Source: JAXGXJ01 sp050943595 (lineage in GTDB: Bacteria > Actinomycetota > Thermoleophilia > RBG-16-64-13). From it: a stretch of DNA of 64,000 bases. Numbering within the stretch: position 1 is the stretch's first letter; the number at the start of each line of letters is the position of its first letter. The notes beneath the pieces were generated by a model, which was given only the letters and a program-made list of their open reading frames with translations, was not told the DNA's origin and searched no databases. A program made the position numbers and the translations under genes. The stretch covers positions 62,001 to 126,000 of the forward strand of contig JBMNPM010000004.1 of assembly GCA_050943595.1 (NCBI GenBank), written 5' to 3'. Below, one piece after another: positions 1-9,518 of the stretch.

Positions 1-2079
1 GGCAGCGCTATTCTCTCCTGGCTGGTCTTTCAGGGCCTGGTCCCCATTCTGGAGAGCCTCGGGCCGACTGCCGTGGTGTTTCCGGCGCTGCGCGGCACAC
101 CACTCATGGATATATGGCTGCGCGAACAAGGTCTCGATCGCTGCGTAGACAAGCCGTCCCTGACTGCCCGACGGGCCCCCTGCATCCCCAATCGCTTTCT
201 GGCCATTGTGCCGATGGGCCAAGGAGGTGCGTTCGCTGCCGATCTGGCCGCCGAGTGTGAGTCACGCACTAGGCAGGCGTGGAAAAATCTCGCGAACGGC
301 TCTCGTGATGTGTTTTGCAAGGCTCTTCCCGAATCGTGGGCGTCTTCCTGGTCGGCGGACTGGGACACACAGTGGGAGAGGCAGACCTCATCCTTCTTCG
401 ACGTGCGAACAGCTGTGCTCCCCTGGAACCAATGTCCCGAAGAGGCGATCGCGTGGCTCCAAGGCGCACAGACCTTTGAGGACGCTCTGCCCGGTTTGGC
501 CGCTGTGAGGGCACTTGCCGCCGCCATACCTCCGGAGGGGCGACCGGGATACCATCTTTCCCGGAGGCGGGTCGGCTATCCTCAGGACCAGGCCGGCCGT
601 TGGCAGGCGAAATTGATGATGTCCACCCGGCTCATGGAAGCCGAGCGCGAGATTCGTCGCGTCCCAGATTACACCCCTGTACTCGATAAGGACGGGCGTG
701 TTGCGCTCAAGTGCACACTTATGGGCACCTATGAACAGGTCGGGCCGGCTGATCTGCATGCGTCGGCTACGTTCTGGGAGGACGTGGCCGCCAACGTGAA
801 GGTTCCCAGTGCCCGCGTGCGCACAGGCGAACGCTTCTGCGCCGTGGCGCTCACCAAGCGTCTGGCTATAGCCGGAGGCTTGGGCAAGGCTTTGCAGGTA
901 GGAGCCCGTGACCTCCGTTTTGATGACACCGCCACTTTGGCCGCGAGCGATTGGTTGGCCGACACCGGGTTAGATCTGCGCGGGTTCAACGACTGGAATG
1001 GGCAGTGGCTGCATCTTGCCGGTGCTCAACTGATCGAGCCCGAGGTTCCTGCCGAGGTGGCATCCGCGATCAAAGCGGCGCGGAAGAGGGCCGGGACTCA
1101 CGGGGCGCCCCCTACCTACTATGCCATCATCGCCATGGATGGTGACCGCATGGGCGGCTGGCTCCGCGGCGAAACGGCACCCTCTGTGGCTGAGGTCTAT
1201 CATCCCAAGATCGCCGGCTACTTCGAGGGACTTCCGAATACCGAAGAGGGCCTGCGCGCCCGAAGGCCGGTGGGGCCCGCCCTTCACGGTGCCATCAGTG
1301 AGGCTTTGAGCAATTTTGCGGTCCATGTGGTGCCCGGAATTGTGGAAAGCCACTCCGGCGAACTCATCTATGCAGGTGGGGACGATGTCCTTGCGTTGGT
1401 GCCGTGCCGCCGCGCTGCGGCATGCGCGCGAGAACTGGAATTGGCCTTCCGGGGACTTGCCGTCGCCGATCCTTCCGAGCCTGGCTTCTACCGTCAGCAG
1501 GATGGGGATTTGTTGATGATGGGGCCGAAGGCGACCGTTTCGGCCGGTATCGCTATCGTGCACTACAAGGACGACCTGCGTGATTCGCTCGAGCTTGCAA
1601 GAAATGCCGAGCGGGAAGCCAAGGCCGCCGGACGGAATGCCGTTCAGATCGCGGTGGCCCGGCGATCGGGTGAAGAAGTGTCCACCATGGCGCCTTGGGC
1701 TTGGTTGGAGAACATGACACGTTGGACAGACGTGTTCCTCGGCGGAGCTTCGGACAGATGGACCTACCAGCTCCGTACCGAGATCCCGACCCTTGCCGCG
1801 TTGCCGGTCGAGGCCGCGGCCGCCGAGATGCGGCGCTACATTAACCACGCTGAACCGACAACCGGGACGGCGGTGGTGAAGGCCTTCAAGGCGGAGGAGG
1901 GGGCTAAGGCGGGAGACGTGGTGGCTGCGCAATTCTTTGATTACCTGAGTATGCGTAAAGCGCACGCCGGTGCGGCCGACTCAGACACCGTCCAACCTGA
2001 TTCCGGTCGGCTGCTCCGTGACTATCTCACGCTGGTCCAGACCGCGTCCTTCGTAGCCCGGGGAAGGGAGGCGGAATGA
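1..2079 (+). CDS. cmr2: Type III-B Cas10/Cmr2 large subunit (5' end cut by window)
   Basis: The reading frame is open from base 1 with no start, so the N-terminus, where an HD nuclease domain would sit, lies outside the window. The visible 692 residues match the Cmr2 palm-polymerase part of Cas10. Two features show this: a first palm strand AMDGDRMGG (about residues 378-386) and the diagnostic YAGGDDVLAL with GGDD at about residues 459-462. An intact GGDD predicts synthesis of cyclic oligoadenylate from ATP when target RNA is bound, which fits the CARF-type genes at 10601-13031. The stop overlaps the cmr3 start by 4 bases (ATGA), showing translational coupling. It is first in the visible cmr operon. 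Identity as Cas10 of the Cmr type is secure; HD status cannot be judged. Confidence 0.95.
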   Translation, partial: GSAILSWLVFQGLVPILESLGPTAVVFPALRGTPLMDIWLREQGLDRCVDKPSLTARRAPCIPNRFLAIVPMGQGGAFAADLAAECESRTRQAWKNLANGSRDVFCKALPESWASSWSADWDTQWERQTSSFFDVRTAVLPWNQCPEEAIAWLQGAQTFEDALPGLAAVRALAAAIPPEGRPGYHLSRRRVGYPQDQAGRWQAKLMMSTRLMEAEREIRRVPDYTPVLDKDGRVALKCTLMGTYEQVGPADLHASATFWEDVAANVKVPSARVRTGERFCAVALTKRLAIAGGLGKALQVGARDLRFDDTATLAASDWLADTGLDLRGFNDWNGQWLHLAGAQLIEPEVPAEVASAIKAARKRAGTHGAPPTYYAIIAMDGDRMGGWLRGETAPSVAEVYHPKIAGYFEGLPNTEEGLRARRPVGPALHGAISEALSNFAVHVVPGIVESHSGELIYAGGDDVLALVPCRRAAACARELELAFRGLAVADPSEPGFYRQQDGDLLMMGPKATVSAGIAIVHYKDDLRDSLELARNAEREAKAAGRNAVQIAVARRSGEEVSTMAPWAWLENMTRWTDVFLGGASDRWTYQLRTEIPTLAALPVEAAAAEMRRYINHAEPTTGTAVVKAFKAEEGAKAGDVVAAQFFDYLSMRKAHAGAADSDTVQPDSGRLLRDYLTLVQTASFVARGREAE

Positions 2080-3215
2080 GCTCGGACAGACACACACTGG
2101 GGCTGGCGCTTCGGCCGCTTGACGTTCTTCTCTTCCGCGGCGGCCACCCTATGGTGGCGGGTTGGCAGGTCACCAGCGGCCTACCGTTGCCGCAGACACT
2201 CGCCGGTGCTCTGCGTACCTGGTTGCTCAGGAAGGCAGGTTGCGATTTTGACCGGTTTGGGGGGAATGTGAGAAGTGGCGCGACGTTGCAGGAGGCGGCG
2301 CGCGACGGCCAACCGGTGGAAGTGGAGCAGATTATGGGGCTGGTGTTCCGCGGTCCCTGGCTGGCGCAGGAAGACAGCGGTGTATGGGCACCACTCGTAG
2401 CAGCCCCCGCGAACCTGTTGCTCTCGAAGGAGGACGGGGATCATGGACCGCTGAGCCGGTCGGATCCGCTCACCACCATAGAGCTTCCGGGGTGGCGCCC
2501 GATGGAAGACGAGATGCGACCTCTATGGAGCCGAGGAGCAGAGCCCCTCGAGCGGGCCCAGGGCTTCTTGACCCTGTCGGGGCTCGGCGCCTATCTCGCC
2601 GGAGGGGTCCCCGACCGAACCGAGTTGATCGCTCCTGATGAGCTGTTTGGAGTGGACCGTCGGACCGGCATCGCTGTGGGTTCTGCTACCCGCACAGCTG
2701 AGGAAGGTCGCATCTACAGCGTCGGCTATCTGGCACTCAGGGAGAGGGTTGGCTTCTACGCTGAAATCGATGATGTCACCGGTGTTGTTACGCGGCTGAC
2801 GCAGACTGCCTCGAGCGGTGAGATTATCAACTTCGGAGGAGACGGCAAGCGCTGCGCAGTCGAGATCGGTCCGTCGGTGATGTGGCCCGAGGTGGAGCCG
2901 ACTCAGGGTCAGGGGCAGTCTCTTCTGCTCACGACTCCTGCCCCGGTGGGCCGCAACATCACCAAGGGCAACACATGGGTCCCTGGGGCGATTGCTGGGC
3001 AGGTGCTCTCTGCCGCCGTTCCAGGATACCGGGCGTTCTCGGGTTGGGATCTGGCCCGCCGAGGACCCAAGCCCACCAGGTTTGCAATCGAAGCAGGGAC
3101 TGTCTATTTCCTCGCCGAGCCGTTCGCGGCCTTCCGGTTTTCGTCGTTGTGCGGAGCGGAGGATGCTGCGTTGGGTTGGGGCCACGTCGTGAAAGGGGTC
3201 TGGAATCATGTCTGA
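2076..3215 (+). CDS. cmr3: Type III-B RAMP protein Cmr3 (Cas5-like)
   Basis: A 379-residue protein with the Cmr3 opening LRPLDVLLFRGGHPMVAGW, in which the RGG/H region binds the crRNA 5' handle in known Cmr complexes. Near the C-terminus are glycine-rich RAMP stretches (AIAGQVLSAAVPG; GWDLARRGPKPTRFAIEAGT). Cmr3 caps the foot of the Cmr complex beside Cmr2 and holds the repeat-derived crRNA tag. The ATG overlaps the cmr2 stop and is preceded by a good ribosome binding site (GGGAGG). It overlaps cmr4 by 8 bases. Its position between cmr2 and cmr4 is the usual one for III-B operons, so context and sequence agree. Confidence 0.92.
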   Translation: MSSDRHTLGLALRPLDVLLFRGGHPMVAGWQVTSGLPLPQTLAGALRTWLLRKAGCDFDRFGGNVRSGATLQEAARDGQPVEVEQIMGLVFRGPWLAQEDSGVWAPLVAAPANLLLSKEDGDHGPLSRSDPLTTIELPGWRPMEDEMRPLWSRGAEPLERAQGFLTLSGLGAYLAGGVPDRTELIAPDELFGVDRRTGIAVGSATRTAEEGRIYSVGYLALRERVGFYAEIDDVTGVVTRLTQTASSGEIINFGGDGKRCAVEIGPSVMWPEVEPTQGQGQSLLLTTPAPVGRNITKGNTWVPGAIAGQVLSAAVPGYRAFSGWDLARRGPKPTRFAIEAGTVYFLAEPFAAFRFSSLCGAEDAALGWGHVVKGVWNHV

Positions 3216-4149
3216 AAGGGCACTATTGTGCATCCACGCTTTGACGGGGATGCATCCGGGATCGGGAACGGCATTGGGAACAGTGGATCTGCCCATCCAG
3301 AGAGAGCGACATACCGGTTGGCCGGTGATTCCGGGCTCGTCACTGAAAGGCGTGCTGCGCGACGAGTGCAGACGCGCCGTTGCGGATGCCACTTGGTCCG
3401 GTGACCTGGTCAAGGCCAACACCGAAGATCCGCAATTGACCGCGGTGTTCGGGCCGGCCAAGGTAGAGGCCGACACCTCGTTCGCCGGTTCCCTTAGTGT
3501 GACCGATGCACGGATTCTTGCTTTCCCGGTGCGCTCTCTAGTAGGAGTCTTTGCCTGGGTCACGTGTCCTGCGGTGCTGGAGCGACTGCAGCGCGATCTC
3601 TCCTACGTGGCGCAGGCCGGTGATTCGGCACAGGCCGCCGCCGCTTGGCCGGGGGGCATTCCCACTCCGGCACAGGGCCAAGCGGTGTGTTCCGCGGGCT
3701 CTCCGCTGCTGATCGACGGCACGGAAATGGTACTCGAAGAATTCGAGTTCACCAGATCTGAGCAGAGTGAGAGTGCTCCCATCGCCGACTGGATAGTGGG
3801 TCTCGTGAAGGATGAGACTACGAAGGCCCGACTGGCTATGTGTCTGGTGATCCTTCACAACGACGACTTCCAGCATTTTGTGGCTCACGCTACCGAGGTT
3901 GTGGCGCGTGTGGGGCTGGATTGCGAGAGCAAGACCGCAAAGTCAACTGCGCTCTTCTACGAGGAGTATCTGCCTCCCGAGACGCTCTTCTATTCGCTGG
4001 TTGCTGCCGACGCCAGACATACGGGAGGGGCCTCAATGTCGGCCGGTGAGGTGCTCGAGTTTCTGAAGAAGAACGTTCCGCCCTTCATCCAGATCGGGGC
4101 CGACGAGACTATCGGCAAGGGTATCTGCGCCGTCAACCTGGTGAAGTGA
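3208..4149 (+). CDS. cmr4: Type III-B backbone RAMP nuclease Cmr4 (Cas7-like)
   Basis: A 313-residue Cas7-family subunit that forms the helical backbone and cuts target RNA every six nucleotides. The N-terminus carries the conserved LTGMHPGSG loop, then TVDLPIQRERHTGWPVIPGS and the RAMP motif SSLKG. Asp27 in TVDLP lies where the catalytic Asp of characterised Cmr4 (D26 in Pyrococcus) lies, so target-RNA cleavage should be intact. The C-terminus ends with the typical IQIGADETIGKG. The start has a Shine-Dalgarno sequence (AAGGGG) and overlaps the end of cmr3. Confidence 0.95.
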   Translation: MSERALLCIHALTGMHPGSGTALGTVDLPIQRERHTGWPVIPGSSLKGVLRDECRRAVADATWSGDLVKANTEDPQLTAVFGPAKVEADTSFAGSLSVTDARILAFPVRSLVGVFAWVTCPAVLERLQRDLSYVAQAGDSAQAAAAWPGGIPTPAQGQAVCSAGSPLLIDGTEMVLEEFEFTRSEQSESAPIADWIVGLVKDETTKARLAMCLVILHNDDFQHFVAHATEVVARVGLDCESKTAKSTALFYEEYLPPETLFYSLVAADARHTGGASMSAGEVLEFLKKNVPPFIQIGADETIGKGICAVNLVK

Positions 4150-4159
4150 GGAGGACGAA

Positions 4160-4543
4160 ATGAGCCAATCGCTCGACCAACGGCGCGCTAAGCATGCCTG
4201 GGACGTGATGCAGGCTGCCAAGACGTGCGAAGACTGGGGACAGGTTAAGAAGCTGCCGGTACGCATTTTGTCTTGTGGCTTGGTGCAGTCGCTTGCCGTT
4301 CTGAACGCCAAGGGAAAGTCGGAGGCGTTGCTCTCTGCAATAGGTGACTGGATCCTCAACAAGCGGAAAAATCCCGCCAGTACTGCGGAGCCACCTTCGC
4401 CCGACAAGTTTATCAGCGATATTATCAACGAAGACTCGATTTATTTGCGTTGGGCCACTAATGAAAGCCTAGCCTATTTGCAGTGGCTGGTGCGCTTCGC
4501 TAAGCTCGAGGCTGAGTCCGAGGGGTTGACGAGCGGTGATTGA
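4160..4543 (+). CDS. cmr5: Type III-B small subunit Cmr5 (Cas11-like)
   Basis: A 127-residue, mainly alpha-helical protein matching Cmr5, the small subunit that forms the inner filament of the Cmr complex and contacts target RNA. The N-terminal QRRAKHAWDVMQAAK and the YLRWATNESLAYLQWLVRFAKL segment near the end are characteristic of the family. It starts 10 bases after cmr4 behind a strong GGAGGA ribosome binding site. Its stop overlaps the GTG start of the next gene by 8 bases, so the operon remains coupled. Confidence 0.92.
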   Translation: MSQSLDQRRAKHAWDVMQAAKTCEDWGQVKKLPVRILSCGLVQSLAVLNAKGKSEALLSAIGDWILNKRKNPASTAEPPSPDKFISDIINEDSIYLRWATNESLAYLQWLVRFAKLEAESEGLTSGD

Positions 4544-6728
4544 CGGTATTCTACCTTTGGCCAAGAAGTTCGAGTCGGTTGAATCTCGTCACAAGCATCC
4601 CGGGCTGCAGCTGGACAAGTTGAGTTATGCCGAGAACCAAGAGGCACAGAAAGACGCACTTTCTAGGGTCGTCGCCTGCAAGGGTCACCATGAGCTTCTG
4701 GAAAAAGTGCTGAAAAGACGCACGAAGCTGCTGGGCTCTTTGCAGGCAGATCGCTGGTCGGGACGTACAAACGGACCTCTCACGTTGCATCTAGCGCGCG
4801 CTTCGATCCTGGAAAACGCTGGTATCTGTCTGCATCCTATTTACGGATTTGCTTATTTACCGGGCAGTGGCCTTAAGGGCATGGCTCGTGCCTATGCCGA
4901 AGCCGTCTGGCTAGAGGAACAAGACGATCAGGAGACAGCCCAACGCCGGATTGACGATGTATTCGGTTGGGCGCTGAGTCCAGCTGCTCGCAGTCACCCG
5001 GTGGGTGATCTCGCCACCCCCAGTGTGCCGCATACAGTAACAGACAATGCCGAAGGGGAGTTGATTGAGGCGGCTGCAGGGAGTGTCGTCTTTCACGACG
5101 CCTGGCCGGAGAGTTGGCCGCAGCTGGCTGTGGATATAGTCAACAACCATCATAAGGATTACTACGGTGCGAGCTGGTATGAAGCGATTGAGCCGGGGGA
5201 CTGGGAAGATCCTAGGTGCGTGTATTTTCTAAGTGTGGTACCTGGTGTGAATTTCCATTTCGCCCTCTCCTGGAGGGCAGGTGCGCCCGACAACACTCTT
5301 CTCTCACTGGCGAAGAAATGGCTGAGTGGAGCACTCATGTGGCAGGGGGCTGGCGCAAAAACTGCCGCTGGCTATGGACGCTTCAAATTTAAAGAAGAAG
5401 ATACCGTGCCTGCTCCCGAGGTGCTTAAGACTGACAAGACCACTGTGAGGTTGGTTACCCCGGCTTTTCTCGCAGGGGCGAATCAGGGTCGGGAGGATTG
5501 TGATCTGCGTTCCGCCACGCTACGGGGGCTACTCCGCTGGTGGTGGCGCACTCTGCACGCCGACAGAGTCACCTCTCAGGAGCTGCGTGCACTCGAGACT
5601 GCTGTGTGGGGAAGCATGGAGCAAGGCGGGGCTGTGTCCGTGTCGGTTGTGCGTAAGCATGCGGATACGCCACAATCTTGGCAGAGGGTTAAATATGAGT
5701 CATTTGTTTCACCTGCCGGTCTACATTACCTGTCCTACGGGATGAATGACGGTGATACCAGACGCTACTTCATGCCGTCTGGAGCTTCCTGGGATGTAAC
5801 ACTGGTGGCCCGTAGTTCGGTGTTCGCGGGCACACGAAGTCAGGCTGATGGTTCTCCATGCCGAGAGATCTCTCTCCGCCCCGAGCTGATCTTGAAACAG
5901 GCTCAAGCTGCTCTTTGGCTACTACGACACTTCGGTGGGGTGGGTTCCAAGGGCAGGAACGGTTTCGGTTCACTGGATGAGGACAATGATTCCAGCCTGA
6001 CGTTGGAATGGTGTGTGCAGGCGGCGTCTGAATTCCGACGGGTCTGCGAACTTGATGCTTTGCCTAGTGCCGCGTATTCGGAGTCTTACAGAGCCGAGAT
6101 TGAGTTGTCGGCCACTGACTACTGGTGGGTTCTGGGGGAACTGGGTAAAGCGGTACGGGATTTTGCTAGGAGCTTGAAGCAGGATGGGCAGAAGGAAGCC
6201 CTCGGCCTACCTCGCCTGTCTCTTGGGCAAAGCCATCCGAAGAGGGGTGAAAGACCCCCGGAAAAGATGCGCCATGCGGCCCCGATCTTGTATCACGTGG
6301 GGAAAGCATCGGCCGGCACGCTCTCGGTTCGTATTGTGGCCTTCCCGCAGCGGTACCTCCCCAATTTGCCGACGAGCCGGTCGGTGCTGCAGCAGGCTGT
6401 GGACTCGGTCTCAAAAGCCATGATGGAAGCAGCAAAACGTGTACCTAGCGGGGGTGCGAGGCCCGTTATGCCCGTTATAGAACAGCAACTCGTAGTACCA
6501 ACAGCACCTTTGGATGTTCCGCCCAAGGGCTCTTTGGAAGAATTCGAGACATGGTTCGATGCGGGGAAGTTCTCGGCTACAAACAAGGGAGAGCACAACC
6601 AGATTCGTCAGAAGATCGATGGTCTCGAATCCGAAGAGCTGCGACAGCAGGCTAAGGAGTATGTGAAAAGTGAACTCAAGAAGAAAAAAAGTACCACAAC
6701 GTCGTTGTGGGAATATCTCAACAGTTAG
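4536..6728 (+). CDS. cmr6-cmr1: Cmr6-Cmr1 fusion protein
   Basis: A 730-residue protein combining two Cmr subunits that are usually separate. Residues 1 to about 285 are Cmr6: PGSGLKGMARAYAEA is the RAMP loop, and LMWQGAGAKTAAGYGRFKF is the typical Cmr6 C-terminal glycine-rich motif. After a short linker around 285-296, Cmr1 begins with TVRLVTPAFLAGANQG and LRGLLRWWWRT, the hallmark arginine/tryptophan motif. It continues through a GGVGSKGRNGFGSL glycine loop to a charged tail. Both subunits sit at the head of the complex and help capture target RNA. The GTG start lies inside the cmr5 stop region. No stop or frameshift separates the two halves, and no separate cmr1 or cmr6 exists in the visible operon, so the fusion looks genuine. 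Confidence 0.93.
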   Translation: MIDGILPLAKKFESVESRHKHPGLQLDKLSYAENQEAQKDALSRVVACKGHHELLEKVLKRRTKLLGSLQADRWSGRTNGPLTLHLARASILENAGICLHPIYGFAYLPGSGLKGMARAYAEAVWLEEQDDQETAQRRIDDVFGWALSPAARSHPVGDLATPSVPHTVTDNAEGELIEAAAGSVVFHDAWPESWPQLAVDIVNNHHKDYYGASWYEAIEPGDWEDPRCVYFLSVVPGVNFHFALSWRAGAPDNTLLSLAKKWLSGALMWQGAGAKTAAGYGRFKFKEEDTVPAPEVLKTDKTTVRLVTPAFLAGANQGREDCDLRSATLRGLLRWWWRTLHADRVTSQELRALETAVWGSMEQGGAVSVSVVRKHADTPQSWQRVKYESFVSPAGLHYLSYGMNDGDTRRYFMPSGASWDVTLVARSSVFAGTRSQADGSPCREISLRPELILKQAQAALWLLRHFGGVGSKGRNGFGSLDEDNDSSLTLEWCVQAASEFRRVCELDALPSAAYSESYRAEIELSATDYWWVLGELGKAVRDFARSLKQDGQKEALGLPRLSLGQSHPKRGERPPEKMRHAAPILYHVGKASAGTLSVRIVAFPQRYLPNLPTSRSVLQQAVDSVSKAMMEAAKRVPSGGARPVMPVIEQQLVVPTAPLDVPPKGSLEEFETWFDAGKFSATNKGEHNQIRQKIDGLESEELRQQAKEYVKSELKKKKSTTTSLWEYLNS

Positions 6729-6733
6729 TTTTC

Positions 6734-7762
6734 ATGGCTAATCTCTACCTCACTGAACAGGGCGCGGTTCTTCGCAAGACCGGCGATCGACTAATTGTGG
6801 ATAAGGATGATGTTGAGCTGCTGGAAGTGGAGTGCTTCAAGGTCGATGCGGTGTTCCTGTTCGGGGGTGTTCACGTCACTACACCTGCATTGACAGAGCT
6901 CCTGTCACAAGGTATCAGTCTTACGCTTCTCACTCGAGACGGCCGTCTCAAAGGCCGTCTGGTTCCACCCTTGGCCAAGAACGTCTTGCTACGCGCCGCG
7001 CAGTACGAACGGCGCTTGGACTCGGATTTTTGCCTTGCGCTGGCGCGGATGCAGATTGAAGCTAAGGTGAGCAATGGGGCTGAGCTTCTAGCCCGCCATG
7101 CTCGTAACCATCCTGACGTAGAACTTGCCGGTGTCATTGACCGACTTCGCGTGGAAAAGGCCAAGATAGTTAAAGCTGCTTCTATGAGCGAGTTGCTTGG
7201 ATTTGAAGGTATTGCCGCCCGGACTTACTTCGAAGGATTTGGCCGGGCGTTTCGGCGGGAGCTCGGTTTCCCCGGCCGTCGTCGACGGCCACCCACGGAT
7301 CCTGTGAACGCGCTTCTCTCGCTCGGCTATGTAATGCTTTCCTCGGAGATACTGGCTCAGCTTGAGGGTACGGGATTTGATCCTTATCTGGGGTTCTATC
7401 ATCAACTCGACTACGGGCGGCCATCCCTGGCGCTCGATGTTGTTGAGGAGTTCCGAATGGTGGTCGATCAACTCGTACTGCGCCTCACCAATCTAGGTGT
7501 CATGAGTCCGGATGACTTTGAGCCGGCCCCATCCGGCGACGATCCGGCCCGAGGTTCGGCAGGGACCGGCGGCATACGCCTGAAGCCGCCGGCACTACGA
7601 GAGTTTCTATCGGCCTACGGGAAGCACTTGGAGGGACCCATCACAGACGGTGCAGGCGGGTCGAGAACCACTACCCGGGGGGCGATCCGTCGGCAGGTGG
7701 AGCGGCTGGCCGCCCACGTCGCGAAACAGGAGCCGTATGAACCCTGCCTGCTGCGCCCATGA
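6734..7762 (+). CDS. cas1: CRISPR integrase Cas1 of the III-B locus
   Basis: A 342-residue Cas1, the metal-dependent integrase that inserts new spacers with Cas2. The N-terminal beta domain reads MANLYLTEQGAVLRK. The catalytic part has the expected Glu in LLGFEGIAARTYFEGF, His in GFYHQLDYGRPSL and acidic residues in LALDVVEEFR. The start is placed at the ATG at 6734, where the family normally begins. A GTG at 6707 would add nine residues and overlap cmr6-cmr1 but is less likely. No clear ribosome binding site precedes it, so it may depend on readthrough from the cmr genes. It is a different lineage from the Cas1e at 59062. Confidence 0.95.
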   Translation: MANLYLTEQGAVLRKTGDRLIVDKDDVELLEVECFKVDAVFLFGGVHVTTPALTELLSQGISLTLLTRDGRLKGRLVPPLAKNVLLRAAQYERRLDSDFCLALARMQIEAKVSNGAELLARHARNHPDVELAGVIDRLRVEKAKIVKAASMSELLGFEGIAARTYFEGFGRAFRRELGFPGRRRRPPTDPVNALLSLGYVMLSSEILAQLEGTGFDPYLGFYHQLDYGRPSLALDVVEEFRMVVDQLVLRLTNLGVMSPDDFEPAPSGDDPARGSAGTGGIRLKPPALREFLSAYGKHLEGPITDGAGGSRTTTRGAIRRQVERLAAHVAKQEPYEPCLLRP

Positions 7763-7827
7763 GCCCCCAGGACTCCGAAGTATATGTCTCTGTCCAGTGC
7801 TGATGATAGGCTAGAGCTCAGATAGAC

Positions 7828-8115
7828 GTGGACCAGCTCTTCTACATAGTTGCCTATGACATCCCAGATGACCGTCGACGGACTAAGGTGGCGAAGATCC
7901 TCGAGGACTATGGAGATCGAGTCCAATACAGCATCTTCGAGTTGCTCTTAGATAGTCCGCAGCGACTGGCGAGTCTGCGTCGCCGACTTTACCGGGTCAT
8001 CGACTCCGAGGCAGACAGTGTGCGCATCTATTTCCTTTGCGCGCGCTGTCGTCCTAGTATAGAGGTCATAGGACTGGGTACACCCACAGAGGACCCGCAT
8101 GCGTATGTGGTCTGA
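7828..8115 (+). CDS. cas2: CRISPR adaptation protein Cas2 of the III-B locus
   Basis: A 95-residue Cas2 with the ferredoxin-like start DQLFYIVAYDIPDDRRRTKVAKIL and the QYSIFEL strand. The Asp in YDIPDD is the residue usually conserved in this family. It forms the Cas1-Cas2 integration complex with the gene 65 bases upstream. The GTG start at 7828 has no strong ribosome binding site. It lies next to the leader and array at 8116-9518, the standard arrangement for an adaptation module. Confidence 0.93.
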   Translation: MDQLFYIVAYDIPDDRRRTKVAKILEDYGDRVQYSIFELLLDSPQRLASLRRRLYRVIDSEADSVRIYFLCARCRPSIEVIGLGTPTEDPHAYVV

Positions 8116-8364
8116 TATGGTGGTCCTCTACTTCATCTCTTCGCGGCCCAGGGGAAAGCGAACCCCGAAGGTTAGGTGCGAGAACGGATTCCATCGATGG
8201 AGATTAGCCAAGGCCACGTGGGTTTACATAGTGGGTATTTGCAGGGTTTTTATGTTGATCGACCCGCGCGAGATGATTGGAGCGCATACCATCCTCAGAC
8301 CGAATGGGGGGTTAGCCAAAATGGCCATCTGCGCCGCTGTGGACAGCCAAGAAAAGGGGGTGCC
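8116..8364 (+). promoter_or_regulatory. Probable leader of the III-B CRISPR array
   Basis: About 250 bases without a convincing gene lie between cas2 and the first repeat. The far end of the array carries the only degenerate repeat (9483-9518), and the repeat 3' end ATTGAGAC resembles a type III crRNA 5' tag. Both place the leader here and transcription rightwards. A run of A and G with a CCC step precedes the first repeat. No clear -35/-10 pair was identified, so the promoter itself is not assigned. Confidence 0.6.
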
Positions 8365-9518
8365 CTTGGAATTAATGACCTGATGAACAAGGGATTGAGA
8401 CCGATGTATGCCCCTGAGTAGCTTAGGTGGTGGAGATTCGTTTCGTCTTGGAATTAATGACCTGATGAACAAGGGATTGAGACTCCGGCACACTGACATA
8501 CAGCCTATCCCCACTCTCTAGTATTACCCTTGGAATTAATGACCTGATGAACAAGGGATTGAGACCATTGTAAACATCTCTCTACGTATGAAAATATGCT
8601 TCCACTTGGAATTAATGACCTGATGAACAAGGGATTGAGACTCTTCGGCGACCTCGTAGAGGTGATCTCCGTAGTGCAATTGGACTTGGAATTAATGACC
8701 TGATGAACAAGGGATTGAGACTCTTCGGCGACCTCGTAGAGGTGATCTCCGTAGTGCAATTGGACTTGGAATTAATGACCTGATGAACAAGGGATTGAGA
8801 CGTCCCAACCGGCTGGGTCGATTGCACGGAATAGTGTGTCGTCTTGGAATTAATGACCTGATGAACAAGGGATTGAGACCCTCTATACCCGGACCAGAGA
8901 CTTCTACATCGTTGCCTACCTTGGAATTAATGACCTGATGAACAAGGGATTGAGACTACGGAGATTCTGCTTCCAACTTGTATATCAGTCATATTTTCCT
9001 TGGAATTAATGACCTGATGAACAAGGGATTGAGACTTCAAACTCTCCGGAATACGAGTATACAGAGATTCTATCTCCTTGGAATTAATGACCTGATGAAC
9101 AAGGGATTGAGACCTGCCATTGTGTCTCCTCCTTGGTGCTCTTTACCTTACACTCATACTTGGAATTAATGACCTGATGAACAAGGGATTGAGACTTCGC
9201 AAAACGCGAGAGAATACACTTTCCGTATGTGTTCAGAGCTTGGAATTAATGACCTGATGAACAAGGGATTGAGACTAGTTCGGTCATCATTCCTCCTCTT
9301 CGTCCATATCTTCTTCGTCACTTGGAATTAATGACCTGATGAACAAGGGATTGAGACGAGTTTTCTAGCAACCACGCATAAAGCTTGAAGGTAAATGCTC
9401 TTGGAATTAATGACCTGATGAACAAGGGATTGAGACACACGAAGCTTCTGGCTGTCCGCCGGATAGCCGTCCAAGGCGGCGTCTTGGAATTGATGACCTG
9501 ATGAAAAGGAATTGAGAC
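8365..9518 (+). CRISPR. III-B-associated CRISPR array, 15 repeats of 37 nt, 14 spacers
   Basis: The repeat begins CTTGGAATTAATGACC and ends GGGATTGAGAC. Repeats start at 8365, 8447, 8529, 8605, 8685, 8765, 8843, 8920, 8999, 9077, 9159, 9239, 9321, 9400 and 9483. The first 14 appear identical. The last is 36 nt with several changes, marking the trailer end. Spacers are 39-46 nt, the longer range usual for type III. Spacers 4 (8642-8684) and 5 (8722-8764) are identical. The repeat lacks a strong hairpin, as expected for arrays cut by a Cas6 of the non-hairpin kind, but no such cas6 is seen nearby. Confidence 0.98.

Noticed and set aside
970..1965. Long minus-strand frame inside cmr2
   Set aside because: Shadow of the cas10 coding strand with no recognisable domain.
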